Assembly (NCBI RefSeq): GCF_022229015.1
Contig: NZ_JAKKFF010000121.1
Location: 1 to 32,982 of the forward strand
Direction: 5' to 3'
Length of the DNA stretch: 32,982 nucleotides
From: Micromonospora foliorum
GTDB taxonomy: Bacteria; Actinomycetota; Actinomycetes; Mycobacteriales; Micromonosporaceae
Shown here piece by piece: positions 16,661 through 24,958 of this stretch. The number at the start of each line of letters is the position of its first letter. Within the stretch, counting starts at the first letter, position 1. The translations under genes and the position numbers were made by a program. The notes under the pieces are model-generated. The model searched no databases, was not told where the DNA came from, and worked only from the letters and a program-made list of their open reading frames with translations.

Positions 16661-17044
16661 TCATGCTGTGGCGAGCCGCCGGCTGGCGTACGTGCCAAGG
16701 GTTTCGCGGTCCATCACGCAGCCGACGAAGGTGGTGAACTCGCTCGGGTCGTCCCGCAGCGACGTCCAGGCCGCGCGGGCCGCCGCCGGGTCGAGGCGTT
16801 CCAGCAGCGTGGCCGCGTACGCCCGGCCGGCGGGTGTGCCGTCGGTCAGCACCCGGTCGAGCTGGCGACGGACCTCCTCGGGGTGGTCGTCGAGAGCGGC
16901 CGAGACCCGCTCGTACGCCTCCGTCACCGGCAACAGGTTCCCGGCGATGCCAACTCCCCCGAAGGCGAGCGTGTCAGCCGTCACCAACGTGTCGACGGCC
17001 GCACCAAGTTCCCGCTCCCATTTCTTCTTCCCAATCCCAAACAT
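16661..17044 (-). CDS. Hypothetical protein, 127 residues
   Basis: This soluble, mostly helical protein starts MFGIGKKKWEREL and has no signal peptide or membrane helix. The remainder resembles a HEAT/armadillo-like helical domain in composition (LDRVLTDGTPAGRAYAATLLERLDP), but no specific family is recognised. Codon use matches its neighbours. It is separated from clpB by a long inverted repeat, so it probably has its own transcription start. No function is proposed. Confidence 0.6.
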   Translation of the reverse strand: MFGIGKKKWERELGAAVDTLVTADTLAFGGVGIAGNLLPVTEAYERVSAALDDHPEEVRRQLDRVLTDGTPAGRAYAATLLERLDPAAARAAWTSLRDDPSEFTTFVGCVMDRETLGTYASRRLATA

Positions 17045-17081
17045 GCCCCACCTCTTTCCCCGTCCACCCCTGCTCCACCCT

Positions 17082-17141
17082 GTTGATCAAGAGGTTTGCG
17101 TCATGAAAAGACTCCGGGCTGACGCAAACCTCTTGATCAAC
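17082..17141. repeat. Perfect 22-bp inverted repeat after clpB
   Basis: Two perfect 22-base arms (17082-17103, starting GTTGATCAAGAGGTTTGC, and 17120-17141) surround a 16-base loop, 14 bases after the clpB stop. It is AT-richer than the other terminators here and each arm holds the palindrome TTGATCAA. It may end clpB transcription, but its composition and its likeness to the elements at 21754 and 24746 suggest a dispersed palindromic repeat. Confidence 0.75.
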
Positions 17142-17155
17142 GTGTTCAGGCCGGG

Positions 17156-19747
17156 TTAGGCGGCGGTTACCGAGAGGGTGTTGGTTTCGGTGGAGCGGTC
17201 TACCTTCACCGTTTCGCCGTCGCGGATCTGGCCGGACAGGAGGGCTTTCGCCAACTGGTCTCCGATCGCGGTCTGGACCAGGCGGCGGAGCGGGCGGGCG
17301 CCGTAGATCGGGTCGTAGCCGTGCTCGGCGAGCCACTCCCGGGCGGACTCGGTGATGTCCAGTGCCAATCGGCGGCCCGCAAGACGGTTTCGCATCCGGT
17401 CCAACTGGATGTCGACGATGGACCGTAGGTCGTCCCCGCGCAGCGAGGCGAAGACCACTATGTCGTCCAGCCGGTTGAGGAACTCCGGCTTGAAGTGCGA
17501 CCGGACCACGGCCAGCACACCCTCCCGGCGTTGCTCGTCGGCGAGCGTCAGGTCGCTGATCACCGACGACCCGAGGTTGGACGTGAGGATCAGGATCGCG
17601 TTGCGGAAGTCCACCGTGCGGCCCTGACCGTCGGTGAGCCGACCGTCGTCGAGCACCTGGAGCAGCACGTCGAAGACGTCCGGGTGGGCCTTCTCCACCT
17701 CGTCCAGCAGCACCACCGAGTACGGCCGTCGGCGCACCGCCTCGGTGAGCTGACCACCCTCGTTGTAGCCGACGTAGCCGGGCGGTGCACCCACCAGGCG
17801 GGCGACCGAGTGCTTCTCGCCGTACTCGCTCATGTCGATGCGGACCATGGCCCGCTCGTCGTCGAAGAGGAACTCGGCGAGGGCCTTGGCCAGCTCCGTC
17901 TTGCCGACGCCGGTGGGGCCGAGGAAGAGGAAGCTGCCGGTCGGGCGATCCGGGTCGGCGATACCGGCCCGGGCACGGCGTACCGCGTCGGAGACCGCGC
18001 CGACCGCTTCGGCCTGGCCGACCACCCGGCCACCCAGCGACTCCTCCATCCGCAGGAGCTTGGCCGTCTCACCCTCCAGCAGACGGCCGGCGGGGATGCC
18101 GGTCCAGGAGGCGACCACCGCGGCGATGTCGTCGGAGCCGACCTCCTCCTTGAGCATCGCGCCGTCGGCCTGGAGCTGGGCCAGCTCCTCCTCGGCCTGC
18201 TTCAGCTCGACCTTCAGGGCGGGGATCCGGCCGTAGCGCAGCTCGGCGGCGCGTTCCAACTCGCCGTCCCGCTCGGCCCGCTCGGCCTCGCCGCCGAGGC
18301 GCTCCAGCTCCTCCTTGGCGGTGGAGAGCTTGGTGATGTGGCTCTTCTCGGTCTGCCAGCGCTCGGAGAGCACGGTGAGCTGCTCGCGCTTGTCGGCCAA
18401 CTCCTTGCGGAGCCGCTCCAACCGCTCGGCCGAGGCGGCGTCCGGCTCCTTGGCCAGCGCCATCTCCTCGATCTCCAACCGGCGAACCGCACGCTCGATC
18501 TCGTCCACCTCGACCGGACGGGAGTCGATCTCCATCCGGAGCCGGGACGCGGACTCGTCGACCAGGTCGATCGCCTTGTCCGGCAGGAACCGGTCGGTGA
18601 TGTAACGGTCGGACAGGGTCGCGGCGGCGACCAGCGCGGCGTCGGTGATCCGTACGCCGTGGTGCACCTCGTAGCGCTCCTTGAGCCCACGCAGGATGCC
18701 GATGGTGTCCTCGATGGTCGGCTCACCGACCAGCACCGGCTGGAAACGACGCTCCAGCGCCGGGTCCTTCTCGATGTGCTCGCGGTACTCGTCAAGCGTG
18801 GTGGCGCCCACCATCCGCAGCTCACCACGAGCGAGCATCGGCTTGAGCATGTTGCCGGCGTCCATCGAGCCCTCGCCCTTGCCGGCACCGACGACGGTGT
18901 GCAGCTCGTCGAGGAACGTGATGACCTGCCCGTTGGAGTTCTTGATCTCCTCCAGGACGGACTTCAGCCGCTCCTCGAACTGCCCGCGGTACTGCGCTCC
19001 GGCGACCATCGCGCCGAGATCCAGCGAGATCAGCTTCTTGTCGCGCAGCGACTCGGGCACGTCGCCGGTGACGATCCGCTGGGCCAGGCCCTCGACGATC
19101 GCGGTCTTGCCGACGCCGGGCTCGCCGATCAGCACCGGGTTGTTCTTGGTACGCCGGGAGAGCACCTGGATGACCCGACGGATCTCGGAGTCCCGGCCGA
19201 TGACCGGGTCGATCTTGCCGTCCCGGGCGCTGGCGGTGAGGTCGACGCCGTACTTGGTGAGGGCCTGGTAGGTCTGCTCCGGGTCGGCGGTGGTGACCCG
19301 ACGGTCCCCACCGCGAACGGTCGGGAAGGCGGCGACCAGGGCCTCCTCGGTGGCACCGGCGGTCTTCAGCGCGCCGGACACCGCCCCGCCCACCCGGGCC
19401 AGGCCGGCGAGCAGGTGCTCGGTGGAGGTGTACTCGTCGCCCAACGGCCGGGCGATCTGCTCGGCGGCGCCGATGGCGTTGACGAACTCCCGAGCCAACG
19501 TCGGCTCGGCGATGCTGGAGCCGCGGGCGGCCGGCAGGTTGTCGACCGCACGCTGGGCGGCCTGGCGCAGCTCGGTCGGGTCGGCCCCGACGGCGCGCAG
19601 CAGGCCGGTGGCGGTCGAGCCGTCGGTGTCCAGGAGTGACAGCAGCAGGTGCCAGGGCTCCACGGTGGCGTGACCACGCTGGTTGGCCAGCGCGACAGCG
19701 CCCGTGATGGTTTCGCGGCTCTTGGTGGTGAGTCTTTCGGTGTTCAT
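17156..19747 (-). CDS. clpB: ATP-dependent chaperone ClpB
   Basis: ClpB is the hexameric AAA+ disaggregase that works with DnaK/DnaJ/GrpE to rescue aggregated proteins. The 863-residue protein has the N-terminal repeat domain (1-150), a first AAA domain with Walker A GEPGVGKT and Walker B ITFLDELH, a coiled-coil middle domain ([14 protein letters not shown]...[26 protein letters not shown]), a second AAA domain with [22 protein letters not shown] and [14 protein letters not shown], and the C-terminal [10 protein letters not shown] sensor-2 region. The middle domain separates it from ClpA/ClpC. ATG 19747 follows GGGGAG. A HAIR operator lies 47 bases upstream, tying it to HspR. Confidence 0.97.
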   Translation of the reverse strand: MNTERLTTKSRETITGAVALANQRGHATVEPWHLLLSLLDTDGSTATGLLRAVGADPTELRQAAQRAVDNLPAARGSSIAEPTLAREFVNAIGAAEQIARPLGDEYTSTEHLLAGLARVGGAVSGALKTAGATEEALVAAFPTVRGGDRRVTTADPEQTYQALTKYGVDLTASARDGKIDPVIGRDSEIRRVIQVLSRRTKNNPVLIGEPGVGKTAIVEGLAQRIVTGDVPESLRDKKLISLDLGAMVAGAQYRGQFEERLKSVLEEIKNSNGQVITFLDELHTVVGAGKGEGSMDAGNMLKPMLARGELRMVGATTLDEYREHIEKDPALERRFQPVLVGEPTIEDTIGILRGLKERYEVHHGVRITDAALVAAATLSDRYITDRFLPDKAIDLVDESASRLRMEIDSRPVEVDEIERAVRRLEIEEMALAKEPDAASAERLERLRKELADKREQLTVLSERWQTEKSHITKLSTAKEELERLGGEAERAERDGELERAAELRYGRIPALKVELKQAEEELAQLQADGAMLKEEVGSDDIAAVVASWTGIPAGRLLEGETAKLLRMEESLGGRVVGQAEAVGAVSDAVRRARAGIADPDRPTGSFLFLGPTGVGKTELAKALAEFLFDDERAMVRIDMSEYGEKHSVARLVGAPPGYVGYNEGGQLTEAVRRRPYSVVLLDEVEKAHPDVFDVLLQVLDDGRLTDGQGRTVDFRNAILILTSNLGSSVISDLTLADEQRREGVLAVVRSHFKPEFLNRLDDIVVFASLRGDDLRSIVDIQLDRMRNRLAGRRLALDITESAREWLAEHGYDPIYGARPLRRLVQTAIGDQLAKALLSGQIRDGETVKVDRSTETNTLSVTAA

Positions 19748-19793
19748 GGGCTCCCCCGGATCGGCGTTGTCCATTGGGTTGGACACAACCAGA

Positions 19794-19814
19794 GTTGAGC
19801 GTATTCCGCTCAAC
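19794..19814 (-). promoter_or_regulatory. HAIR operator (HspR site) upstream of clpB
   Basis: GTTGAGCG and CGCTCAAC form a perfect 8-bp inverted repeat with 5 bases between. TTGAG-N9-CTCAA has exactly the spacing of the HspR-associated inverted repeat CTTGAGT-N7-ACTCAAG. HspR is encoded in this window. Confidence 0.85.
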
Positions 19815-19832
19815 CTTAGCGCGTGACGCCCA

Positions 19833-20477
19833 TCACTCCCGGCGCCGCCACCGCCAGTCGAACTCGCCGGCCGCCGGGGGCGGGCCGGGCAGCGGGTCCG
19901 CGTCCGGCACCGACGACAGGCCGGCCAGCAGCACCGCGAGCTGCCGGCGGCGCAGTTGGCGGGTCCGCTCCGGATCGGGTACGCGGACCGCGGCGCACGC
20001 CTCCAACAACAAACCCAGATCGTGTACGACCGCGTCGCTGCGCAGCCGCCCGCTGGCGTGGGCCCGGTCGACCAGGGCGGTGGCCAACTCGCCGGCGCGC
20101 ATCGCGTCCCGACCCATCTCCTCGGTCGGGGTGAAGGTGCCGGCCAGGTGGACGGTGAGCGAGTGCACGTCGGCGTCGACCACCCGGGTCAGGAAGCCGG
20201 TGAACGCGGCCCAGTCGTCCGGCTCGTCGAGGGCGGTCTCGGCCTCCGCCACGTACCGGCGCAGCCCGTCGTGGCAGAGCTGACGCAGCAGGTCCTCCTT
20301 GCCCGCGTACCGCCGATAGAGCGCGCTGATGCCGACGCCCGCGCGTTCGGCGACGGCGGCGATCGGGGCCTTCGGGTCGTCGAGGAAGACGGCGCGGGCG
20401 GCTTCGAGGATGACCTCGTCGTTGCGGGCGGCCTGGGCGCGGCGACCGCCCAGCGTCTTGCCGGAAGTCGTTGACAT
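19833..20477 (-). CDS. TetR-family transcriptional repressor
   Basis: This 214-residue TetR/AcrR regulator has an N-terminal DNA-binding domain (RNDEVILEAARAVFLDDPKAPIAAVAERAGVGISALYRRYAGKEDLL, recognition helix about 49-58) and a helical ligand-binding domain. The C-terminal 20 residues are Pro-rich then strongly basic. It is divergent from the epoxide hydrolase gene, with 85 bases between the starts containing a perfect palindrome (20495-20509) that overlaps the predicted epoxide hydrolase promoter. It therefore probably represses itself and that gene in response to a small ligand; the ligand is unknown. Confidence 0.9.
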   Translation of the reverse strand: MSTTSGKTLGGRRAQAARNDEVILEAARAVFLDDPKAPIAAVAERAGVGISALYRRYAGKEDLLRQLCHDGLRRYVAEAETALDEPDDWAAFTGFLTRVVDADVHSLTVHLAGTFTPTEEMGRDAMRAGELATALVDRAHASGRLRSDAVVHDLGLLLEACAAVRVPDPERTRQLRRRQLAVLLAGLSSVPDADPLPGPPPAAGEFDWRWRRRE

Positions 20478-20493
20478 GCCCTCAGCCTAACAG

Positions 20494-20522
20494 TGGAACG
20501 GACCGTTCCGCTCTGCTATGGT
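20494..20522 (+). promoter_or_regulatory. Promoter of the epoxide hydrolase gene overlapped by the TetR operator
   Basis: TGGAAC (20494-20499), 17 bases, then TATGGT (20517-20522) resembles a housekeeping promoter. The palindrome GGAACGG-A-CCGTTCC (20495-20509) covers the -35 region. A second related half (CATTCCGTTCCG, 20539-20550) lies just before the ribosome-binding site. Confidence 0.65.
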
Positions 20523-20562
20523 GATTGCAGAACAAAACATTCCGTTCCGAAGGAGTTCCGGC

Positions 20563-21699
20563 ATGAGCGACACCACGATCCGCCCGTTCCGCGTCGAGAT
20601 CCCGCAGACCGCCCTGGACGACCTGGCCGCCCGGTTGGGCCGCACCAACTGGCCCGCCGACCTGCCCGGCGCTGGCGACTCGTACGGGATGAGCAACGAC
20701 CGGGTGCGCGCCCTCGTCGACCGGTGGCGGGGCGAGTTCGACTGGCGTGCCGTCGAGGCCCGCCTGAACGCTCACCCCCAGTTCGTCACCGAGATCGACG
20801 GCGAGCGGGTCCACTTCCTGCACGTCCGCTCGTCCCGGCCGGACGCCACCGCGCTGCTGCTCACCCACGGCTGGCCCGGCTCGGTGCTGGAGTACCTCGA
20901 CGTGATCGCCCCGCTCACCGAGCCGACCGACCCGGACGCGCCGGCCTTCCACGTGGTCATCCCGTCGCTGCCCGGCTTCGGCTTCTCCGGCCCGACCCGC
21001 AGCGCCGGCTGGAACCGGTTCCGCATCGCCCGCGCCTGGGCCGAGCTGCTGAACCGACTGGGGTACGACAGCTACGGCGCGGTCGGCAACGACGCCGGCT
21101 CGATGATCGCGCCGGAGCTGGGTCGGATCGCTCCGGAGCGGGTGCTCGGCGTACACGTCACCCAGCTCTTCTCGTTCCCCTCCGGCGACCCGGCCGAGTT
21201 CGCCGGGCTCTCCGAGGCAGACCAGGCCGCGCTCGGGCACCTCCAGTGGTTCTACGAGAACAAGTTCTCCTTCAACCAGGTGCACAGTCAGCAGCCGCAG
21301 ACCCTGGCGTTCGCGCTGGCCGACTCGCCGGTGGGGCTGCTCGCCTGGAACGCCCAGCTCTTCGACGAGGGCCTGGACGCCGACTTCATCCTGGCCAACG
21401 TGGCGCTCTACTGGTTCACCGGCACGGCCGCCTCGGCGATCCGGCTCTACTGGGAGGACGCGCACGCCGGCGAACCGCCGACCGAGCCGACCACCGCTCC
21501 GACCGCGCTGGCCATGTTCCCCGGCGACTTCCAGTCGATCCGCCGATTCGCCGAGCGGGACCACGCGAACATCGTCCGATGGACGGCGTACGAGACCGAC
21601 GTGGAGGGCCGGGGCGACGTCGGCGGCCACTACGCCGCCCACCAGGCCACCGAGGTGCTGGTCGCCGACATCCGCGAGTTCTTCGCCAGCCTCCGCTGA
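20563..21699 (+). CDS. Epoxide hydrolase (alpha/beta hydrolase, EHN-domain type)
   Basis: This 378-residue enzyme has the N-terminal epoxide hydrolase domain (FRVEIPQTALDDLAARLGRTNWP, 9-31) followed by an alpha/beta-hydrolase fold. HGWPGS (102-107) is the oxyanion-hole HGxP motif, and the nucleophile is probably Asp177 in VGNDAGS, where the family usually has GGDWG. The catalytic His is in GGHYAAHQATEVL near the C-terminus, and FSGPTRSAGW is a conserved loop. It would open epoxides to diols; the natural substrate cannot be told. ATG 20563 follows GAAGGAG (20549-20555), favoured over the longer frame from 20518. Likely controlled by the divergent TetR repressor. Confidence 0.9.
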   Translation: MSDTTIRPFRVEIPQTALDDLAARLGRTNWPADLPGAGDSYGMSNDRVRALVDRWRGEFDWRAVEARLNAHPQFVTEIDGERVHFLHVRSSRPDATALLLTHGWPGSVLEYLDVIAPLTEPTDPDAPAFHVVIPSLPGFGFSGPTRSAGWNRFRIARAWAELLNRLGYDSYGAVGNDAGSMIAPELGRIAPERVLGVHVTQLFSFPSGDPAEFAGLSEADQAALGHLQWFYENKFSFNQVHSQQPQTLAFALADSPVGLLAWNAQLFDEGLDADFILANVALYWFTGTAASAIRLYWEDAHAGEPPTEPTTAPTALAMFPGDFQSIRRFAERDHANIVRWTAYETDVEGRGDVGGHYAAHQATEVLVADIREFFASLR

Positions 21700-21753
21700 C
21701 CCCGGCGTCCCCCGGGTGCCCGCTCCGCTCGACCGGGGCGGGCGCCGACCGCT

Positions 21754-21830
21754 TGATCCACTCGGCTTTCAGGAAGTCGGGGTGTCCGGACCGCCTGGAC
21801 ACCGCGAGATTATGCAAACCGAGTCGATCA
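21754..21830. repeat. Imperfect long palindromic repeat upstream of the antiporter genes
   Basis: TGATCCACTCGGCTTTCA (21754-21771) pairs with the element ending at 21830 (reverse complement TGATCGACTCGGTTTGCA, 15 of 18 matching). An inner perfect stem GGTGTCC/GGACACC surrounds a 9-base loop. The right arm carries GCAAACC and GATCA, as in the repeat at 17082-17141. Confidence 0.6.
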
Positions 21831-21906
21831 CGGCCGGACGCCCAGGCCCGAGGGTGCTGTCCTTTCAAGATCTGCGCTTTGTTCACCAAGCGGTAGCCTT
21901 GGCAGG

Positions 21907-22407
21907 GTGCGAGTACGTGTCGAGCAGACCGCCTTACCCGGGATCGGGGTACGTCACGATCTGGTGACGGAGTCCGGACGCCGCCTGGGCGTCGTTTCCC
22001 ACCGCAACGGCCGCCGTGATCTCGTCCTCTACGATCCCGACGACCCCGACGCGTGCCAGTCGGACATTCCGCTGACCGACGACGAGGCCGAGGCTCTGGC
22101 CGACATCCTCGGCGCGTCGCTGATGCTCGGTCAGCTCTCCGGGCTCCGTGAGCAGGCCGCCGGTCTGCTCACCGAGCAGATCGCCATCACGGCCGGCTCC
22201 CCGTACGTCAACCGGAAGCTCGGCGACACCAAGGCGCGTACCCGCACCAGCGCCTCCATCGTGGCGGTGCTGCGCGAAGGCGAAGTGATCGTTTCGCCAC
22301 TCCCCTCCTTCCGCTTCGCGGCCGGCGATGTGGTGGTCGTAGTCGGGACCCGTAGAGGTCTCGACGGCGTGTCCGCCATCCTCGCCGACAGTGACCCGGA
22401 CGGCTGA
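21907..22407 (+). CDS. RCK/TrkA-C regulatory subunit of a cation:proton antiporter
   Basis: This 166-residue cytoplasmic protein ends in an RCK_C (TrkA-C) ligand-binding domain: LTEQIAITAGSPYVNRKLGDTKARTRTSASIVAVLREGEVIVSPLPSFRFAAGDVVVVVGTRRGLDGV (about 88-157). The N-terminal half (RRLGVVSHRNGRRDLVLYDPDDPDA) is the usual small domain of KhtT-like regulators, which gate KhtU-type potassium/proton antiporters. The stop is 5 bases before the antiporter start, so they are one operon. No Shine-Dalgarno is seen; TAGCCT at 21894-21899 lies 7 bases before GTG 21907, suggesting a leaderless message. Confidence 0.88.
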   Translation: MRVRVEQTALPGIGVRHDLVTESGRRLGVVSHRNGRRDLVLYDPDDPDACQSDIPLTDDEAEALADILGASLMLGQLSGLREQAAGLLTEQIAITAGSPYVNRKLGDTKARTRTSASIVAVLREGEVIVSPLPSFRFAAGDVVVVVGTRRGLDGVSAILADSDPDG

Positions 22408-22412
22408 GGCGG

Positions 22413-23627
22413 ATGCACGATTCCACCACTCTGCTCGTCGAAGTCGGCGCGCTGCTGCTGCTGCTTGGCGTCCTCGGTCGGCTCAGCCGCCGGGTAGGCC
22501 TGTCGCCCATTCCCCTCTACCTGCTCGCCGGGCTGGCGTTCGGGCACGGCGGGCTCCTCCCACTCGCCGCCAGCGAGGAGTTCTTCGCGGTGGGCGCCGA
22601 GATCGGCGTCATCCTGCTGCTGGTGATGCTCGGCCTGGAGTACTCGGCCAACGAACTGGTCGGTAACCTCCGGTCGGCGGCCCCGGCCGGGCTGATCGAC
22701 GGCGTGTTCAACGCCCTGCCCGGCGCGGCCTTCGCCCTGCTGCTCGGCTGGGACTGGGTCGCCGCCCTGGTCCTCGGCGGCATCACCTGGGTCTCCTCCT
22801 CCGGCGTGATCGCCAAGGTCCTCGCCGACCTGGGACGACTCGGTAACCGGGAAACCCCGGTGATCCTCTCGGTCCTCGTGATCGAGGACCTGGCGATGGC
22901 GCTCTACCTGCCGCTGGTCACCGCCGTCCTGGCCGGAACCGGCCTGCTCGGTGGCGGCATCGCACTCGCCGTCGCGGTGGGCACGGTGCTGCTCGTGCTG
23001 GTGGTCGCCATCCGGTACGGCCACCTCATCTCCTCCGCCCTGTCGGCGAAGGACCCGGAGGCGCTGCTCCTCGGCGTGCTCGGTCTGACCCTGCTGATCG
23101 CCGGGCTCGCGGCGAAGCTCCAGGTGTCGGCGGCGGTCGGCGCGTTCCTGGTCGGCATCGCGCTCTCCGGCCCGGTGGCGCACCACGCGACCGAGTTGCT
23201 CTCGCCACTGCGTGACCTGTTCGCGGCGGTGTTCTTCGTCTTCTTCGGCCTGGTCACCGATCCACGGGACATCCCGCCGGTGCTGCTGCCGGCGCTCGCG
23301 TTGGCCGTGGTCACCATGGCGACGAAGACGCTCACCGGTTACCTCGCCGCCCGCCGGGTCGGCATCGCGGAACCCGGTCGATGGCGGGCCGGCCTGGCAC
23401 TCGTACCCCGAGGTGAGTTCTCCATCGTCATCGCCGGGCTCGCGGTGGCCGCCGGGAGCGTCGAGCCGCGGTTGGCAGCGCTGGCCGCGACGTACGTCCT
23501 GATCACCGTGGTGACCGGGCCGATCCTGGCCCGGCTGCCGGACTTCCCGTGGTTCAAGCGGTGGCTACGCAGTCGCGCGGCGGCCCAACGGCGGGAGTCG
23601 ACTCCGGTCGCCGACTCACTTCACTGA
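22413..23627 (+). CDS. CPA2-family cation:proton antiporter (KefB/KhtU-like)
   Basis: This 404-residue membrane protein has about 12 helices and the CPA2 core: SPIPLYLLAGLAFGHGGLLP, VILLLVMLGLEYS, TWVSSSGVIAKVLADLGRLGNRETPVILSVLVIEDLAMA with the acidic pair in the transport site, and FFVFFGLVTDPRD. It lacks a fused cytoplasmic TrkA domain; the partner RCK protein is the gene directly upstream, the arrangement found in KhtTU-type systems for K+ efflux and pH homeostasis. The last 12 bases overlap the end of the convergent GNAT gene. The ion cannot be fixed from sequence. Confidence 0.92.
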   Translation: MHDSTTLLVEVGALLLLLGVLGRLSRRVGLSPIPLYLLAGLAFGHGGLLPLAASEEFFAVGAEIGVILLLVMLGLEYSANELVGNLRSAAPAGLIDGVFNALPGAAFALLLGWDWVAALVLGGITWVSSSGVIAKVLADLGRLGNRETPVILSVLVIEDLAMALYLPLVTAVLAGTGLLGGGIALAVAVGTVLLVLVVAIRYGHLISSALSAKDPEALLLGVLGLTLLIAGLAAKLQVSAAVGAFLVGIALSGPVAHHATELLSPLRDLFAAVFFVFFGLVTDPRDIPPVLLPALALAVVTMATKTLTGYLAARRVGIAEPGRWRAGLALVPRGEFSIVIAGLAVAAGSVEPRLAALAATYVLITVVTGPILARLPDFPWFKRWLRSRAAAQRRESTPVADSLH

Positions 23628-24074
23628 GCTCCACCTGAACGCCGCGGCGGCGTGGGTCGCACCCTCGCGAAGGTAGAAGCGGTGCGCCTCGGTTCGGGCC
23701 AGGCCGGACTCCAGGAAGACGTAGTCGGCGCCCTGTTCGTACGCCCATGCCCTGGCCGCCGCCAGGAGCTTGGCACCGACACCCCGGGAGCGCCAGTCGG
23801 GGTGCACCGCGAGATCCTCGATCGAGGCCCGACGGCCGAAGCGCACCGAGAGGATGTCCAGGTAGACGCTGGCCACGCCGACCAACTGATCTTCATCGGA
23901 TCGCGCCTCGAAGAGTGCGACGTCTTCGTGGGCGAGCAATTGCGCGGTCCGCTCGACCGCGCGGTCGCCGTCCCAATCCACGGGACGGCTACCGGGAGGG
24001 GCGAAAAGCCACTCCAGCCCCATGACGAACTGGGCCTCGGCGCCCCGCTGGAACCGTCGAACATGGATTGTCAT
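23616..24074 (-). CDS. GNAT-family N-acetyltransferase
   Basis: This 152-residue protein has the GNAT acetyl-CoA site: SIEDLAVHPDWRSRGVGAKLLAAARAWAYEQGADYVFLESG, with the R/Q-x-x-G-x-G/A pyrophosphate loop written RSRGVGA, followed by the C-terminal strand (AHRFYLREGATHAAAAFRWS). The early segment has WLFAPPGSRPVDWD. The acceptor substrate is not evident; the size and motifs fit single-domain acetyltransferases acting on amines or antibiotics, but no resistance signature is claimed. It is tail-to-tail with the antiporter (12-base overlap) and divergent from the next gene. Confidence 0.88.
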   Translation of the reverse strand: MTIHVRRFQRGAEAQFVMGLEWLFAPPGSRPVDWDGDRAVERTAQLLAHEDVALFEARSDEDQLVGVASVYLDILSVRFGRRASIEDLAVHPDWRSRGVGAKLLAAARAWAYEQGADYVFLESGLARTEAHRFYLREGATHAAAAFRWSSVK

Positions 24075-24246
24075 AGCAGCATCATCGGCCGTGATGTCGA
24101 TGCAGTGGGCCCACCCATGCCAACGGTTGCGGAATTGCTCCCCACGGGGACTACCGCAGCAACCGTGGGCGGGTTACCGTTTCGCCCCAGCAGCCAGGGT
24201 CCGCAGGCAGCGTTGCCAGACGCGGGCGAGAGCGGAAGGTTGGCCG

Positions 24247-24678
24247 GTGAGCGTGCAGGAGTCGACGTTCCACGGCTTCGCCAACCCCGTCGATCCGACT
24301 CCGGCGGAGTTGCGAGCTTGGGCGTACAAGCCCGATTCGGTGCCGTTGGCTTCGATGCCACCCGACTGGGACCTGCTGGTCTCCGGCGACCGACTGGTGC
24401 TGACGCTCTTCGAGTTAGCCATGGACCCGTCCTGCCCGGCCCGGCGCTTCGCGCTGCACTGCCTGTACATCTACGCGGCCGACGGCATCCGGACGAACTT
24501 CCGCGCCCACCCCAAGCGCCGCTTCCGCAAGCTCGTCGAACAGGCCGAGCGCGACGGCGACGAGCTGATGAAGATCTGGGCGCACAACGGCCGGGTGCTG
24601 CTGGCCCGACCAGATCTCTTCGTCTACCGGGACTGGTGCGAAGGCGGCCTGGTCCGCGAAAACCGCCGCCTCGGCTAA
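24247..24678 (+). CDS. Hypothetical protein, 143 residues
   Basis: I do not recognise this protein. It is soluble, begins VSVQESTFHGFANPVDPTPAELRAWAYKPD and continues with conserved-looking helical sequence (RFALHCLYIYAADGIRTNFRAHPKRRFRKLVEQAERDGDELMKIWAHN). GTG 24247 is supported by GGAAGG (24234-24239) at 7-base spacing; GTG 24253 is a near alternative. It is divergent from the GNAT gene across 172 bases that hold an imperfect hairpin (24123-24166). The evolutionary pressure on its sequence suggests a real gene, but no function is proposed. Confidence 0.7.
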   Translation: MSVQESTFHGFANPVDPTPAELRAWAYKPDSVPLASMPPDWDLLVSGDRLVLTLFELAMDPSCPARRFALHCLYIYAADGIRTNFRAHPKRRFRKLVEQAERDGDELMKIWAHNGRVLLARPDLFVYRDWCEGGLVRENRRLG

Positions 24679-24745
24679 GACGGCTCAGACGACTTTCTCG
24701 CCAGCGGCGGCGGGGTGGTGTTGCTTGTAAGCGGCCCTTTGGAGC

Positions 24746-24899
24746 TGATGTCGCAAACGATTCACCCCCGGCCCGCCTGGAATCGGTCCGCTCGGATCGG
24801 TCGAAGTCGATGGAGACAGGTCGCGATTGGTCGAGGCTGGTCTCGATTGGTCGAGGCGGGTCGAGGCAGGGTTTGTGGCGTGATGTCGCAAACGATTCA
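24746..24899. repeat. Element bounded by 19-bp direct repeats
   Basis: TGATGTCGCAAACGATTCA occurs perfectly at 24746-24764 and 24881-24899. Between them are shorter direct repeats: CGATTGGTCGAGGC at 24824-24837 and 24844-24857, and several further GGTCG copies. It shares a CGCAAAC core with the inverted repeat at 17082-17141. No coding sequence is evident. Confidence 0.7.
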
Positions 24900-24958
24900 G
24901 CTCGAAAGGACCTGCGCGTCGGCCTGACACCCATCCGGAGTCGAAGGCGGCGTCACCC

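Noticed and set aside
17495..19639. 714-codon plus-strand open frame opposite clpB
   Set aside because: It is an antisense shadow; the clpB frame has complete AAA+ motifs.
24123..24166. Hairpin ACGGTTGC/GCAACCGT upstream of the gene at 24247
   Set aside because: Arms are 8 bp with a 28-base interior and no clear link to promoter or start; not strong enough to call an operator or riboswitch.
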